A stretch of 37,980 nucleotides of DNA from Candidatus Kuenenia stuttgartensis. GTDB lineage: Bacteria > Planctomycetota > Planctomycetia > Isosphaerales > Isosphaeraceae. The notes under the pieces are model-generated. The model had not been told where the DNA came from. It saw only the letters and a program-made list of their open reading frames with translations, and did not search any database. This document shows, piece by piece, positions 7,630 through 16,091 of this stretch. The stretch lies in contig CAMBEP010000048.1 of assembly GCA_945865635.1 (NCBI GenBank), positions 1 to 37,980 on the forward strand, given 5' to 3'. Each line of letters opens with the position of its first letter. The first letter of the stretch is position 1. Both the position numbers and the translations under genes were made by a program.

Positions 7630-9213
7630 TTGGCAAGTGTTTTCAAACGCAAAGACAAGAACGGCAAAAAGAGTCTGCACTGGACGATTCAGTACACTGA
7701 TGCCCATGGAAACTGCAGACAGCGAAAGGGTTACACAGATAAACAGGAAAGCCAGCGACTGGCACACAGGCTTGAAGAGGCTGGTAAACTAAGGCGAGAC
7801 GGCTTGATCGACTTAACGGCCGAGGATCTGGCCAATCAAGGTAAACGGCCGATTTTGCAACATCTCGACGAGTTTCTTGGGATTATTCGATCGAAAGGTC
7901 GAACCGAGAAGCATGTTAAGCTGACTGAATCGCGGATTAGTGCCATACTCGCTGAGGCTAAAATCGTCTCCTCGGTGGGGATCACCCATGACCGAGTCGA
8001 AAAAGCGATCGTCGCGTTCCAGAAACGAAACGATATCGGTCCTCGCACAGTCAATCATTACATCCAGTCGATCAAGGAATTTGTCAACTGGCTAGTACCG
8101 AAACGATTGGCCAACAACCCTTTACTTGAATTGGAGTTGCGTAACGCCCAAGTCGATATCCGCAAAAAACGGAGGGCTCTGACACCCGAGGAGGTGTCAC
8201 GAGTTGTAGCGGCGGCGAGGGCCAGTTCAAAAGATGTGCAGTGTTATAGCGGCGAGCAACGAGCAAGGATTTACCTTTTGAGCTACCTCACTGGGTTGCG
8301 AAAGAGCGAGATCGCCAGTCTGACTGTCGAAAGCTTTCAGCTTGAAACAGTTACGCCGACTTTGACCGTTGAGGCCCGTGACTCGAAACACCGCAAGAAG
8401 GATGTGATCCCACTCCACTCCAGTCTGGTCATCTTGCTTCGTCAATGGTTACCGGAGTACGCATCCGGACAACCTTTATTTCCGAAACTAGCTAGTCGCA
8501 AAGCGTTTGCAATGATACGAAGCGATCTGGATGCGGCGGGTATCCCATTCACGACCAAAGACGGTGACGCGGACTTTCACGCGGCTGGTCGCCACACCTA
8601 CATCACCGAGCTTTTAAGAAATGGGACATCTCTCGTTGTGGCCCGGGAACTTGCCAGGCATTCCGATGTGAACATGACTATGAGGTACACGCACATCGGA
8701 TTGAAGGACCAAGCGAAGGGTATCGAAAATCTCCCGGTCGATCCAGACTGGCTGATTTTACCTCAGGAAATGGTCCCAAATTCGCAGCGAATACGCAGTG
8801 AATCGCAGCAAATTTCCAGTGATTTGGGCGTCCTTGAGGGGCATTTGGAGTCTAAAATTGTCTCTGATAGTCACAAACTTACAGAAAACAGAGATGACAC
8901 AAGCTCAAGTGATATGTCACCTTGTGTCACCTCCAGTCAACGAAAAGCCCCCTCGGTCACCGAGGGGGCAAAAGTGGAGGCGGCGGGAATTGCACCCGCG
9001 TCCCGAGACCCTTCCGTCAGGGCGTCTACGTGTGTGTCCTATTATTTGGTTTTCGTCAGGCAGCCCCCAATAGGCAGGGTTCCGCTCCGCTTATCCAGTC
9101 ATTTTTTCTCGCCAAGGCAGCAACCGGCGGTTAATCCTTGGCCAGCCCGAATTGGCGTCTCCGAACATGACTCTCGGGCCGAAGTCATATTGCGGAGCTT
9201 CGTCGTTACTTAG
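7630..9213 (+). CDS. Tyrosine recombinase (integrase) whose 3' end overlaps tmRNA
   Basis: A 527-residue site-specific recombinase. After an N-terminal arm-binding and core-binding part (about 1-180), the catalytic domain shows R224 (TGLRKSE), a Lys in the strand DSKHRKKDVIPL, H317 and R321 (FHAAGRHT, one residue longer than the usual H-x-x-R), H344 and the nucleophile Y353 (MRYTH). The start is TTG 7630: GGGAGG lies eight bases upstream, and the preceding gene's stop is one base away. The last 80 residues or so are antisense translation of the tmRNA terminator and tmRNA 3' part (EAAGIAPASRDP). That shows the gene was joined to ssrA by integration and that tmRNA is its target. Confidence 0.9.
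   Translation: MASVFKRKDKNGKKSLHWTIQYTDAHGNCRQRKGYTDKQESQRLAHRLEEAGKLRRDGLIDLTAEDLANQGKRPILQHLDEFLGIIRSKGRTEKHVKLTESRISAILAEAKIVSSVGITHDRVEKAIVAFQKRNDIGPRTVNHYIQSIKEFVNWLVPKRLANNPLLELELRNAQVDIRKKRRALTPEEVSRVVAAARASSKDVQCYSGEQRARIYLLSYLTGLRKSEIASLTVESFQLETVTPTLTVEARDSKHRKKDVIPLHSSLVILLRQWLPEYASGQPLFPKLASRKAFAMIRSDLDAAGIPFTTKDGDADFHAAGRHTYITELLRNGTSLVVARELARHSDVNMTMRYTHIGLKDQAKGIENLPVDPDWLILPQEMVPNSQRIRSESQQISSDLGVLEGHLESKIVSDSHKLTENRDDTSSSDMSPCVTSSQRKAPSVTEGAKVEAAGIAPASRDPSVRASTCVSYYLVFVRQPPIGRVPLRLSSHFFSPRQQPAVNPWPARIGVSEHDSRAEVILRSFVVT
8947..8969 (-). terminator. tmRNA terminator
   Basis: An almost uninterrupted palindrome, GCCCCCTCGGT with ACCGAGGGGGC, is flanked by AAAA on the left and CAAAA on the right. 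On the minus strand it is a GC-rich hairpin followed by TTTT, five bases after the mature tmRNA end. It also lies inside the integrase frame and could act in both directions. Confidence 0.9.
8975..9003. other. Probable attachment site in the tmRNA 3' end
   Basis: The T-arm and acceptor end of tmRNA adjoin a tyrosine recombinase whose frame reads into them. The 3' ends of tRNA and tmRNA genes are standard integrase targets and stay functional after integration. I found no second copy of this sequence in the window, so the other junction is either outside the window or degenerate. The exact core is inferred. Confidence 0.6.
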
Positions 9214-9342
9214 GCAGCAAGACGAAGAGTTTGAGTGCTAGTTTTGGCACTTATAGTTTGGTCCGCTTTTTACGAGGCCTGCTGACCAACCTCGACACGC
9301 AACCTCTGTCTTCAGCAATCCGGTCGATCCTAGTTCGCCCCC
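8975..9342 (-). ncRNA. ssrA: tmRNA (transfer-messenger RNA)
   Basis: A 368-nt tmRNA that rescues ribosomes stalled on broken mRNA. The 5' end (minus strand) reads GGGGGCGAACTAGGATCGAC and pairs in the acceptor stem with the 3' CGCCTCC; the T-arm is GGACGCGGGTGCAATTCCCG. The hallmark GGCCTCGTAAAAAGC precedes the tag frame. The tag ORF is 9210-9248 and reads AKTSTQTLRLAA then stop, with an Ala resume codon. CCA is not encoded. smpB lies 166 bp upstream on the same strand. The 3' end is the likely attachment site of the integrated element. Confidence 0.95.
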
Positions 9343-9508
9343 ATCGGCTCATCCGGAATTCTCCAGATCATATCCGCAAGCCAAAATTATGGCCTGCAAA
9401 TCACCTACTTCTATATCATACGGAAATTAACACCCAGTAGTTCATTTATTCAAGCCTTTTTTGCAAAATAGTTAAGCATCCGCTCTCTACTATACTCCGC
9501 AAATCACT

Positions 9509-10012
9509 TTAATCACGAAAGTTACGCTTCGTTATACGGTCCATCTCTCGCTTGTTCTCCTTGCCTTTGATCGCCTCACGCTTGTCATGCAACTTCCGGC
9601 CACGCGCCAAACCAATCTCTACCTTCGCCAAACCTTTGCTGAAATACATCTGAAGAGGAACCAGCGTTAAACCTTTTTCCGTCACCTTGTTTGTTATCTT
9701 CCGAATCTCTGCGCTATGAAGAAGTAATTTCCGCGGCCGCTTCGCTTTATGATTGAATCGATTCGCCTCAACATACTCCTGAATGTCGCACCCAAGAAGC
9801 CATACCTCGTCTTTGTCAAGATCCGCAAATGCTTGCTCAAGACTGCATTTGCCGTTGCGAAGGCTCTTCACCTCCGAACCCACCAAGACAATCCCGGCCT
9901 CCCACTTGTCCAAAATGTCAAACTCGTGATATGCACGCTTGTTACGTGTTATGATCTTGACGGCTGGCTTTTTGTCGTCTTTCGAAGGCTTACTCGACTT
10001 TGATCCAGCCAT
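9509..10012 (-). CDS. smpB: SsrA-binding protein SmpB
   Basis: A 167-residue SmpB, the tmRNA partner that brings it to stalled ribosomes. After a basic N-terminus, the conserved core is present: NKRAYHEFDILDKWEAGIVL, GSEVKSLRNGK, EVWLLGCDI, NHKAKRPRKLLLH, then the family's GLTLVPLQMYF and LARGRKLHDKRE. The lysine-rich C-terminal tail ends TKRNFRD. Length is typical. It lies 83 bp after folK and 166 bp before tmRNA, all on one strand, so the two trans-translation components are neighbours. No strong terminator is seen between smpB and ssrA. Confidence 0.97.
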   Translation of the reverse strand: MAGSKSSKPSKDDKKPAVKIITRNKRAYHEFDILDKWEAGIVLVGSEVKSLRNGKCSLEQAFADLDKDEVWLLGCDIQEYVEANRFNHKAKRPRKLLLHSAEIRKITNKVTEKGLTLVPLQMYFSKGLAKVEIGLARGRKLHDKREAIKGKENKREMDRITKRNFRD

Positions 10013-10095
10013 TTTTTATACCCACCAGGCGCATCAATCGCCATTTTACATTCCATTTGATCGAAAAACTGTTCCAACATACTCTATCATACGGC

Positions 10096-10833
10096 TTATC
10101 CCAAAAATGTCATCCCCCGACATGTCGCAATCAACTGCTCCATCATCAACTCTGGTTGATCCAATGTCGGAAAAAACCGTGGCAATCGCCATTTCTTCTC
10201 CAGCATAAAGTCTTTATTCCAATAGACTTCAAACATAGCCGACGTACTCGATTCATCCCACTCCCAACCATCCGAAACCTCTGAAAATCGCTCTAAAAGT
10301 AACCGGCAGGCTGCGCAATCCTTGAGTCTTGCCAAAACCGGGCCAAGGTTTACATTTCGAGGTGCTAAGAGCATGTGATCCCTGATCTCCTCTGTCTTCC
10401 ACAAAAGCTGTGGGTGCAACCACTCTGGCTCGATTTGCATCAGAGGGTCAATGACAAATCGCCGTACTGTCATTCGCGGGTGTGGCAAAATCAGCGTTTC
10501 TGATTCAAATACACAATCGCCATAGGCAATCAGATCGAGGTCTATACGCCTTGCAGACCAAGTCTCATGGCGGATCCTGCCCAAGTCGCTTTCCATCGCT
10601 TTTAAGACACTCAGAAGTTCGCAAGCCGTTAGTCTTGTATGAACCGAGGCCGCTCCATTGAGAAACAAAGGCTGACCCAAGGGGCCGCCAACTGGACGTG
10701 TACGAAAATACGAACTGGCCGATCGCAGAGTGATCTCAGAATGGGCCTGTAATTGGTCAAGAGCCAAGTCAAGCGACTCTTTTGAGTCGCCCAAATTGGC
10801 TCCAAGTGCTATCAATGCAATGGTTTCTGGCAT
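10096..10833 (-). CDS. folK: 6-hydroxymethyl-7,8-dihydropterin pyrophosphokinase
   Basis: FolK transfers pyrophosphate from ATP to 6-hydroxymethyl-dihydropterin in folate synthesis. The family's ALGANLGD start, the region SSYFRTRPVGGPLGQPLFLNGA and the signature RRIDLDLIAYGD are all present, then LPHPRMTVRRFVIDPL. At 245 residues it is about 85 longer than usual; the extra C-terminal part (from about 155, with LLAPRNVNLGPVL and a Trp/Glu-rich stretch) is not recognised. Only four bases separate it from the dapL stop, so the two genes are cotranscribed. Confidence 0.92.
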   Translation of the reverse strand: MPETIALIALGANLGDSKESLDLALDQLQAHSEITLRSASSYFRTRPVGGPLGQPLFLNGAASVHTRLTACELLSVLKAMESDLGRIRHETWSARRIDLDLIAYGDCVFESETLILPHPRMTVRRFVIDPLMQIEPEWLHPQLLWKTEEIRDHMLLAPRNVNLGPVLARLKDCAACRLLLERFSEVSDGWEWDESSTSAMFEVYWNKDFMLEKKWRLPRFFPTLDQPELMMEQLIATCRGMTFLG

Positions 10834-10837
10834 CAGA

Positions 10838-12007
10838 TCAGAAGCTGAGCCTGCTGATCCGGTCCACGGCTTCCAGAAGTCGTGGGGTTTCCACAGTCAG
10901 GGCTGCCCGGATAAATCCGTCCGCAGTGCGGCCAAATCCCAATCCCGGTGTCATCACAACCGATGCTTCATCAAGCAGCCGCCCCGACATTTCCGTGGAG
11001 GAAATCCCGGCTGGACAGGGCATCCAGACATAAAATGTCGACTTCGGTAATGGCACGTTCCAGCCCGCTTTTCGCATGGCAGCTACAAAGGCATCGCGTC
11101 GCTCGCGATAAAGGTCACGAATCGTTGGAGTAATTTCATCATAACCATCCAAGGCGGTTTTGGCCGCCATTTGAATGGAGGTGAAAATCCCGGAATCGGT
11201 GTTTGACTTCACTTGCCCCAGGGCACCTACGATAGCAGGATTACCCACAGCGAAGCCTACACGCCAACCTGTCATGTTGAAGGTCTTCGACAGGCTATGG
11301 AATTCAACGGAAACCTCTTTGCCGCCAGGTATTTCGAGAATCGAAAGGGCGGGCTCCTCGTAATACATTTCATTGTAAGCTGCATCCTGAGCGATCACGA
11401 ATCCGTACTTGTGGGCAAGGCCCACGGCTTTCTCAAAGAAACCGCGGTCAGCCATTCCAGCTGTCGGGTTGTTGGGATAATTCAGGAACATTAAACGTGT
11501 TCGGGCATAGACTTCGGTCGGAATTGCGTCGAGGTCCGGAAGGAAGCCCAGCTCAGGAAGGAGCGGCATCGTGTAAATATCGGCTCCGGCAAACATGCTT
11601 GAAGATCGGTAAACCGGGTAGCATGGGTCGGGCACCAAAGAAATGTCACCCGGATTCAGGACCGCCAGAGGAAAGTGAGCAAGCCCTTCCTTGGAGCCGA
11701 TCAAAGGCAGAATCTCAGAGGCCGGATCAAGTGCAATTCCATAACGCTTGACGAAGAAGCTGGCAATCGACTGGCGCAGCTCAGGGGCCCCCTGATCCAG
11801 GGCATATTGGTGATAGGAGCCGACTTCCGCATTTTTTTGGAGGCTCTCAATAATCGGCCTCGGGGTCGGCCGATCCGGGTCACCCACACCAAGGTTGATC
11901 ACATCGTGACCAGCCGCAATGGCAGCCTTCTTTTTGCGGTCAATTTCCGCAAACAGGTATGGAGGCAACTTTTGAAGACGTTCGGACTTGACAAAGGAGC
12001 TGGCCAT
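10838..12007 (-). CDS. dapL: LL-diaminopimelate aminotransferase
   Basis: A 389-residue PLP-dependent class I/II aminotransferase of the DapL type. It makes LL-diaminopimelate directly from tetrahydrodipicolinate for lysine and peptidoglycan. Visible motifs are VINLGVGDPDRPTP, YHQYALDQGAPELRQSI, LIGSKEGLAHFPLAVLNPGD, NYPNNPTAG (the PLP-contacting Asn region), QDAAYNEMYY and the Schiff-base lysine in HSLSKTFNMTGWRVGFAVG. MASSF at 12007 was chosen as the start because the 29 extra residues upstream do not fit the family. dapL is known from planctomycetes. It leads into folK in the same operon. Confidence 0.9.
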   Translation of the reverse strand: MASSFVKSERLQKLPPYLFAEIDRKKKAAIAAGHDVINLGVGDPDRPTPRPIIESLQKNAEVGSYHQYALDQGAPELRQSIASFFVKRYGIALDPASEILPLIGSKEGLAHFPLAVLNPGDISLVPDPCYPVYRSSSMFAGADIYTMPLLPELGFLPDLDAIPTEVYARTRLMFLNYPNNPTAGMADRGFFEKAVGLAHKYGFVIAQDAAYNEMYYEEPALSILEIPGGKEVSVEFHSLSKTFNMTGWRVGFAVGNPAIVGALGQVKSNTDSGIFTSIQMAAKTALDGYDEITPTIRDLYRERRDAFVAAMRKAGWNVPLPKSTFYVWMPCPAGISSTEMSGRLLDEASVVMTPGLGFGRTADGFIRAALTVETPRLLEAVDRISRLSF

Positions 12008-12116
12008 CAGTGCGCAATTTCCGGTTTGATTAGGCGTTGGGTGAGAGAGACACAAATCGACCAGGCACACAGAGCCGGGCCTGATATACGGCAAAGATCC
12101 ATGAACGATTTTCCAT

Positions 12117-12863
12117 TCATGACTCTTCGTTCAAAATCGACTCTGGAATGATGTCGTTGGCATAAATGTTTTGAACATCGTCGTTTTCATCCATCAAGTC
12201 GCGCAATCGAATCATTTTTCGAGCCGATTCGGCATCAAGTTCGACTGTGGTTGACGGCAGGTGGCGGGTTTCAGCCGTTTCGGTCACAATCCGGGCATCT
12301 TCCAGCGCTTTGCGAACATCTTCAAAAACTCTGGGCTCGCAGGTAATTTCAAAATATTCATCACCTGTCAATATGTCGTCGGCCCCTGCTTCGAGGGCCA
12401 CTTCCATGAGCTGCTCTTCTGTTGCCGATATTCGCGGAACCAGGAACAAACCTTTATAGCTGAAGAGATAGCTCACGCAGCCTGTGCTGCCCAGACTCCC
12501 ACCACAGACTTCGAAAATCTTGCGAATTTCGCCAGCCGTGCGGTTTCGGTTGTCGGTCAGGATGTCGCACATAATCGCAACTCCCGATGGGCCATAGCCT
12601 TCGTAGATGATCTCCTCGAAGTTTTCGCCACCAAGCTCGCCCGTGCCTTTTTTTACGGCCCGCTCAATATTTTCTTTCGGGCAACTATACGACCTGGCTT
12701 TGTCAATGGCGTATCTAAGCCTGAGATTCATCGAAGGATCACCGCCACCGGAGCGGGCCGCGACATAAATCGCTCGACATAGTTTGCTGAATAACTTGCC
12801 ACGCTTGGAATCCACAACACCTTTTCGGTGTGCAATGTTTGCGGAATGCGAATGTCCTGCCAT
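12117..12863 (-). CDS. yebC: YebC/PmpR family protein (TACO1-like)
   Basis: A 248-residue member of the YebC family. The start MAGHSHSANIAHRKGVVDSK and the continuation RGKLFSKLCRAIYVAARSGG are diagnostic, with IERAVKKGTGE and FEEIIYEGYGPSGVAIMCDILTDNRNRT following. Family members have been described as transcription regulators and, more recently, as translation factors that help ribosomes at difficult sequences. The length is typical. It stands between the TPR gene and dapL on the same strand. Confidence 0.95.
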   Translation of the reverse strand: MAGHSHSANIAHRKGVVDSKRGKLFSKLCRAIYVAARSGGGDPSMNLRLRYAIDKARSYSCPKENIERAVKKGTGELGGENFEEIIYEGYGPSGVAIMCDILTDNRNRTAGEIRKIFEVCGGSLGSTGCVSYLFSYKGLFLVPRISATEEQLMEVALEAGADDILTGDEYFEITCEPRVFEDVRKALEDARIVTETAETRHLPSTTVELDAESARKMIRLRDLMDENDDVQNIYANDIIPESILNEES

Positions 12864-12957
12864 CGAAACCTGCTCTCCATCAATCGTTGCCAGTCAAGAT
12901 CAATTCGAAAATCGACCTTGGAACCTGTGGATAGGATCTCTTTTTACGAATTCAGAT

Positions 12958-15300
12958 TCAAGGGTTCGGTGCTTTGTCCGTCTTGACCTGCTTTGGCATG
13001 CTTTCCACATTCTCAAGTTTGGTCTTGAGCGACTTCGCCAGCTTTTCCCCAGCTTTGCCCGATTCCAAATGCTTCTGAGCCTCGATCCAGGCCTCTTTGG
13101 CCCTGTCAAATTTCTTGAGCCGGAAAAGCACGTCGCCGATGTGGTCAAAAAGTGTGCCATCGGGACTGCTACGGCGGGCAATCACAATCGCCTTCTCAAG
13201 ATATTTCAAAGCCTCTTCTGCCTTGCCACGCTTGTAAAGAACCCATCCCAGACTATCAAGATAGGCCGAATTATCAGGTTCTTCGGCCACCGCCTTACGA
13301 ATCATCGATTCGGCCTCTTCAAGCCGTTTGCCCTGATCTGCATAAAGATAGCCAAGATCATTGTTTACACCGATGTCGTCGGGGCTTCGCTTGAGCAGTT
13401 GCTCAAGCTCTTGTTCGCCCTTTGCGAATTCGTCAAGATTCACATAAATCACAGAAAGGCCCGAATGTGCCACCCGTGCAAGCTCAACATTGGCCGGAAA
13501 CTGCTGCAGAAGGTTCTTATAGAAGCTGATGGCTTCCTGATTCTTATCCGCCCTCATCAATGTGGCGCCCAGAAGTCGATTGAAATCGGAATCTTCAGGA
13601 GCTTTCTTAAGGATCTCCTTGCCAATCCGGATCGCTTCATCAAACTGCTTGAGATCATTCAAAATATAACACTTCATGCGAATCGCCGAAGGGTCATTCG
13701 GATCGCTTTTCAGGATCCCTTCCACAGTCGCCAGCGAGTCCTTGGGCTGTTTTGCCTGAAGCTGAAACTGAGCAAGCATCACCAGGTTGCGACGGTCCTT
13801 TTCGGTCGGAAACTGCTTAAAAAGTGCAATCATCGCACTGGCAGCCTCCTGAAACTGAGCATTCTCATAATAGGTCATGGCAAGCTCCCGCATGGTCTCG
13901 GCATTGGGGTCGGCCTTGACCGCCAAAGTCCTCAACGTCACTAGCCTTTGCCAATGTTCTGATTTGCGGGCCAGATAGAAAAGACTATTGTAAGTAGCTC
14001 GCTGCAAAGACGTTGGGTTGGCCTGCAATCGCTTGATGGCCGTGTCAAGAACAATGGAGGACTCCTCAGCATTAGTCGCCAAAGCCTCGATCTGAGGACG
14101 AAGGGAATCAAGCCCACCGGGACGAGCCATGGCCCGCGACATCAGGTCCAGGAAGCCATCGTACTTTTTGTCCTTGATCAAACTCGCAGCCAGGGCCCCT
14201 AATCCCTGAGGGTCAGGCTGGATTTTGACCAGTTGGTCATACAAAACTTTGGCTTTCGCGGAGTCTCCAGAATCGCGGTACAGATCGGCAAGCACGGCAA
14301 TCAAGCCTGGATTATCCGGGTTTGACTTGTTCAGGGCTTCCAGTCTGGTGGTGGCTTCACCTGTGCGCTTGAGCGCCGTCAAAACCTTGTTCAAAAGATC
14401 GTAAGGCTCTCTGGTAACTGGCTTTCTGCGAATGGCTATATCAAGCTGGGTTAGCGCTTTATCGGGCTTGCCCGCTTCCAGAAGGCTGGTCACATGTAGG
14501 ACAGACATCAAATTGTCGTCCGGATTATAGCTCAGGCCACGTTCAAACGCCTTTGAGGCAAAATCCCATTTCTGGGTCGCTACAAAAACCCGGCCAAAAT
14601 TGAGATACATCTGTGCCGGATTGTTGCCAAGAATCCGATTCGTTTCTGTCGGGTTCTCGTTGGCAGCCGTCTTTTCGTCAATCATCTCCATGACTTTTGC
14701 AAGCTCGTCAGCGGCCTTGAGCGGTTGCTGGAGCCGGCCCGCATAAAGCAGGCCTCTTGCAAAGTGAGCGTAAAGTGCTGCCTGTGATTTGGCATCCAAC
14801 TTTGGATTCGCGAGCGTCTCGGTGAGCAGTTTCTCGGCTTGCGGGAACTGGCCCCGCCGTTCGTAGTAGCCGACCATCAATCGCAACGTGGTCGGATCAT
14901 CAGGCTCGATCGCAAGAATCTTCCTGGAAATCTCCACGCCCTGGTCCTGCTTCCCGATCGCGAAATTCAGGCGACTCATGCGCTTGAGCACCGCAAGATT
15001 CTCAGGATCAAGCTTCGAGCACTGGCTCAGAAGCTCCAGAGCCTCGTTCCACTGGCGACGGCTTTCGTGGGCCCGGGCCGCAACAAATAGCTCCGCCATC
15101 TCCAATTGACGCTTGTCACTCACCGTGGCCGGATGGGCGGGCACAAAAATTGTTGGCAAATCATCCAGAATCAGGCCCATCGGAAGCGGCGAATCAATAC
15201 CAGCCTTCTCAGCAGGTTTGTCCTGGGCCGAGATGTTCACGCCTAGAAAATGGGTGGCAACCAACGCCACAAAACCGAGCGATCTTGTCCATACATTCAT
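12958..15300 (-). CDS. Secreted tetratricopeptide-repeat protein
   Basis: A 780-residue exported protein. The start at 15300 gives a signal peptide (MNVWTRSLGFVALVATHFLG, then likely cleavage after NISA); upstream in-frame residues do not fit. From about residue 60 to 745 the chain is nearly all TPR units, with repeats such as EALELLSQCSKLDPENLAVL, EAISFYKNLLQQFPANVELA and EALKYLEKAIVIARR. A charged Lys-rich tail ends it. Such proteins scaffold envelope complexes, but no partner can be named from the sequence. The yebC start follows 94 bases downstream. Confidence 0.88.
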   Translation of the reverse strand: MNVWTRSLGFVALVATHFLGVNISAQDKPAEKAGIDSPLPMGLILDDLPTIFVPAHPATVSDKRQLEMAELFVAARAHESRRQWNEALELLSQCSKLDPENLAVLKRMSRLNFAIGKQDQGVEISRKILAIEPDDPTTLRLMVGYYERRGQFPQAEKLLTETLANPKLDAKSQAALYAHFARGLLYAGRLQQPLKAADELAKVMEMIDEKTAANENPTETNRILGNNPAQMYLNFGRVFVATQKWDFASKAFERGLSYNPDDNLMSVLHVTSLLEAGKPDKALTQLDIAIRRKPVTREPYDLLNKVLTALKRTGEATTRLEALNKSNPDNPGLIAVLADLYRDSGDSAKAKVLYDQLVKIQPDPQGLGALAASLIKDKKYDGFLDLMSRAMARPGGLDSLRPQIEALATNAEESSIVLDTAIKRLQANPTSLQRATYNSLFYLARKSEHWQRLVTLRTLAVKADPNAETMRELAMTYYENAQFQEAASAMIALFKQFPTEKDRRNLVMLAQFQLQAKQPKDSLATVEGILKSDPNDPSAIRMKCYILNDLKQFDEAIRIGKEILKKAPEDSDFNRLLGATLMRADKNQEAISFYKNLLQQFPANVELARVAHSGLSVIYVNLDEFAKGEQELEQLLKRSPDDIGVNNDLGYLYADQGKRLEEAESMIRKAVAEEPDNSAYLDSLGWVLYKRGKAEEALKYLEKAIVIARRSSPDGTLFDHIGDVLFRLKKFDRAKEAWIEAQKHLESGKAGEKLAKSLKTKLENVESMPKQVKTDKAPNP

Positions 15301-15398
15301 GAAAACCACTCCGAGCGTGGTGAAAACCAGTTCTTGTATCCAACAAGTTATAAGACATCCGGCGCGAACTGACAATCTCGGCTTGACCAAAACTTCAC

Positions 15399-15429
15399 AA
15401 AAAAGCCTTGACCATCTCAGGTCAAGGCT
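15399..15429 (-). terminator. Rho-independent terminator of the fasciclin gene
   Basis: A 10-bp perfect stem (AGCCTTGACC with GGTCAAGGCT) and a 6-nt loop are followed on the minus strand by a T6 run (A-run at 15399-15404). It lies 33 bases after the fasciclin stop codon. Confidence 0.9.
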
Positions 15430-15461
15430 CAATTTATAAAGAATTATCAGAAGCCAGAGAA

Positions 15462-15944
15462 TTACTCGGCTGGCGGCAGAATGACCGTATCGATCACGTG
15501 GATCACGCCATTCTTGCACTCAATGTCAGTCTTGACCACCTTGGCTTTGTTGACCAGAACGCCGCCGTCAACAACTCTGACAGCGATCTCGGAACCTTGA
15601 ACGGATTTGACTTTCTTGCCGTCCAGTTTCACGACATCAGCAGCCATGGCTTTGGCTGGGATCACGTGGTAGGTCAGGATTGCAATCAATTTGGCCTTAT
15701 TCTCAGGCTTCAGAAGGCTTTCTACAGTACCTTCTGGCAGTTTTGCAAATGCTTCGTCAGTCGGGGCAAGCACCGTGAAAGGGCCGTCGCCCTTTAGTGT
15801 GTCCACAAGGCCAGCCGCTTGGACGGCTGCAACCAGGGTTTTGAACGAACCGGCTGCAACAGCCGTGTCAACAATGTCCTTGTCGGCAGCAAATGTCGTG
15901 GTCGAAACAAGGCTCATCATCATGGCAGCAAGGAAGTAACGCAT
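15462..15944 (-). CDS. Secreted fasciclin (FAS1) domain protein
   Basis: A 160-residue exported protein. A signal peptide ([19 protein letters not shown]) is followed by one complete FAS1 domain: [20 protein letters not shown], then the conserved [17 protein letters not shown] (box H1), [20 protein letters not shown], and the closing [13 protein letters not shown] (box H2). FAS1 domains mediate adhesion and matrix contacts outside the cell; the exact role of small single-domain bacterial forms is unclear. It has its own terminator. Confidence 0.95.
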   Translation of the reverse strand: MRYFLAAMMMSLVSTTTFAADKDIVDTAVAAGSFKTLVAAVQAAGLVDTLKGDGPFTVLAPTDEAFAKLPEGTVESLLKPENKAKLIAILTYHVIPAKAMAADVVKLDGKKVKSVQGSEIAVRVVDGGVLVNKAKVVKTDIECKNGVIHVIDTVILPPAE

Positions 15945-16091
15945 CGTGTGTGAGGCTCCGTTGGTTGTGTCTCATGTCTGGCCGAAAGTAGTTTTCGTTC
16001 ATCAGACAAAACTTTTTTAAGTAAAATAATTCATTTGTCCAGTCTCGATCGAATTGGACGAATTTCAGGTAGTGGAAAAAGTCTGATTTGT

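Noticed and set aside
1..8970. Second attachment site (copy of the tmRNA 3' end) inside the window
   Set aside because: No stretch resembling the T-arm and acceptor sequence was found besides the tmRNA gene itself.
12784..13944. Long plus-strand frame of 386 codons
   Set aside because: It lies antisense to the yebC start and the TPR gene, whose repeats on the other strand are unmistakable; its translation has no recognisable domain.
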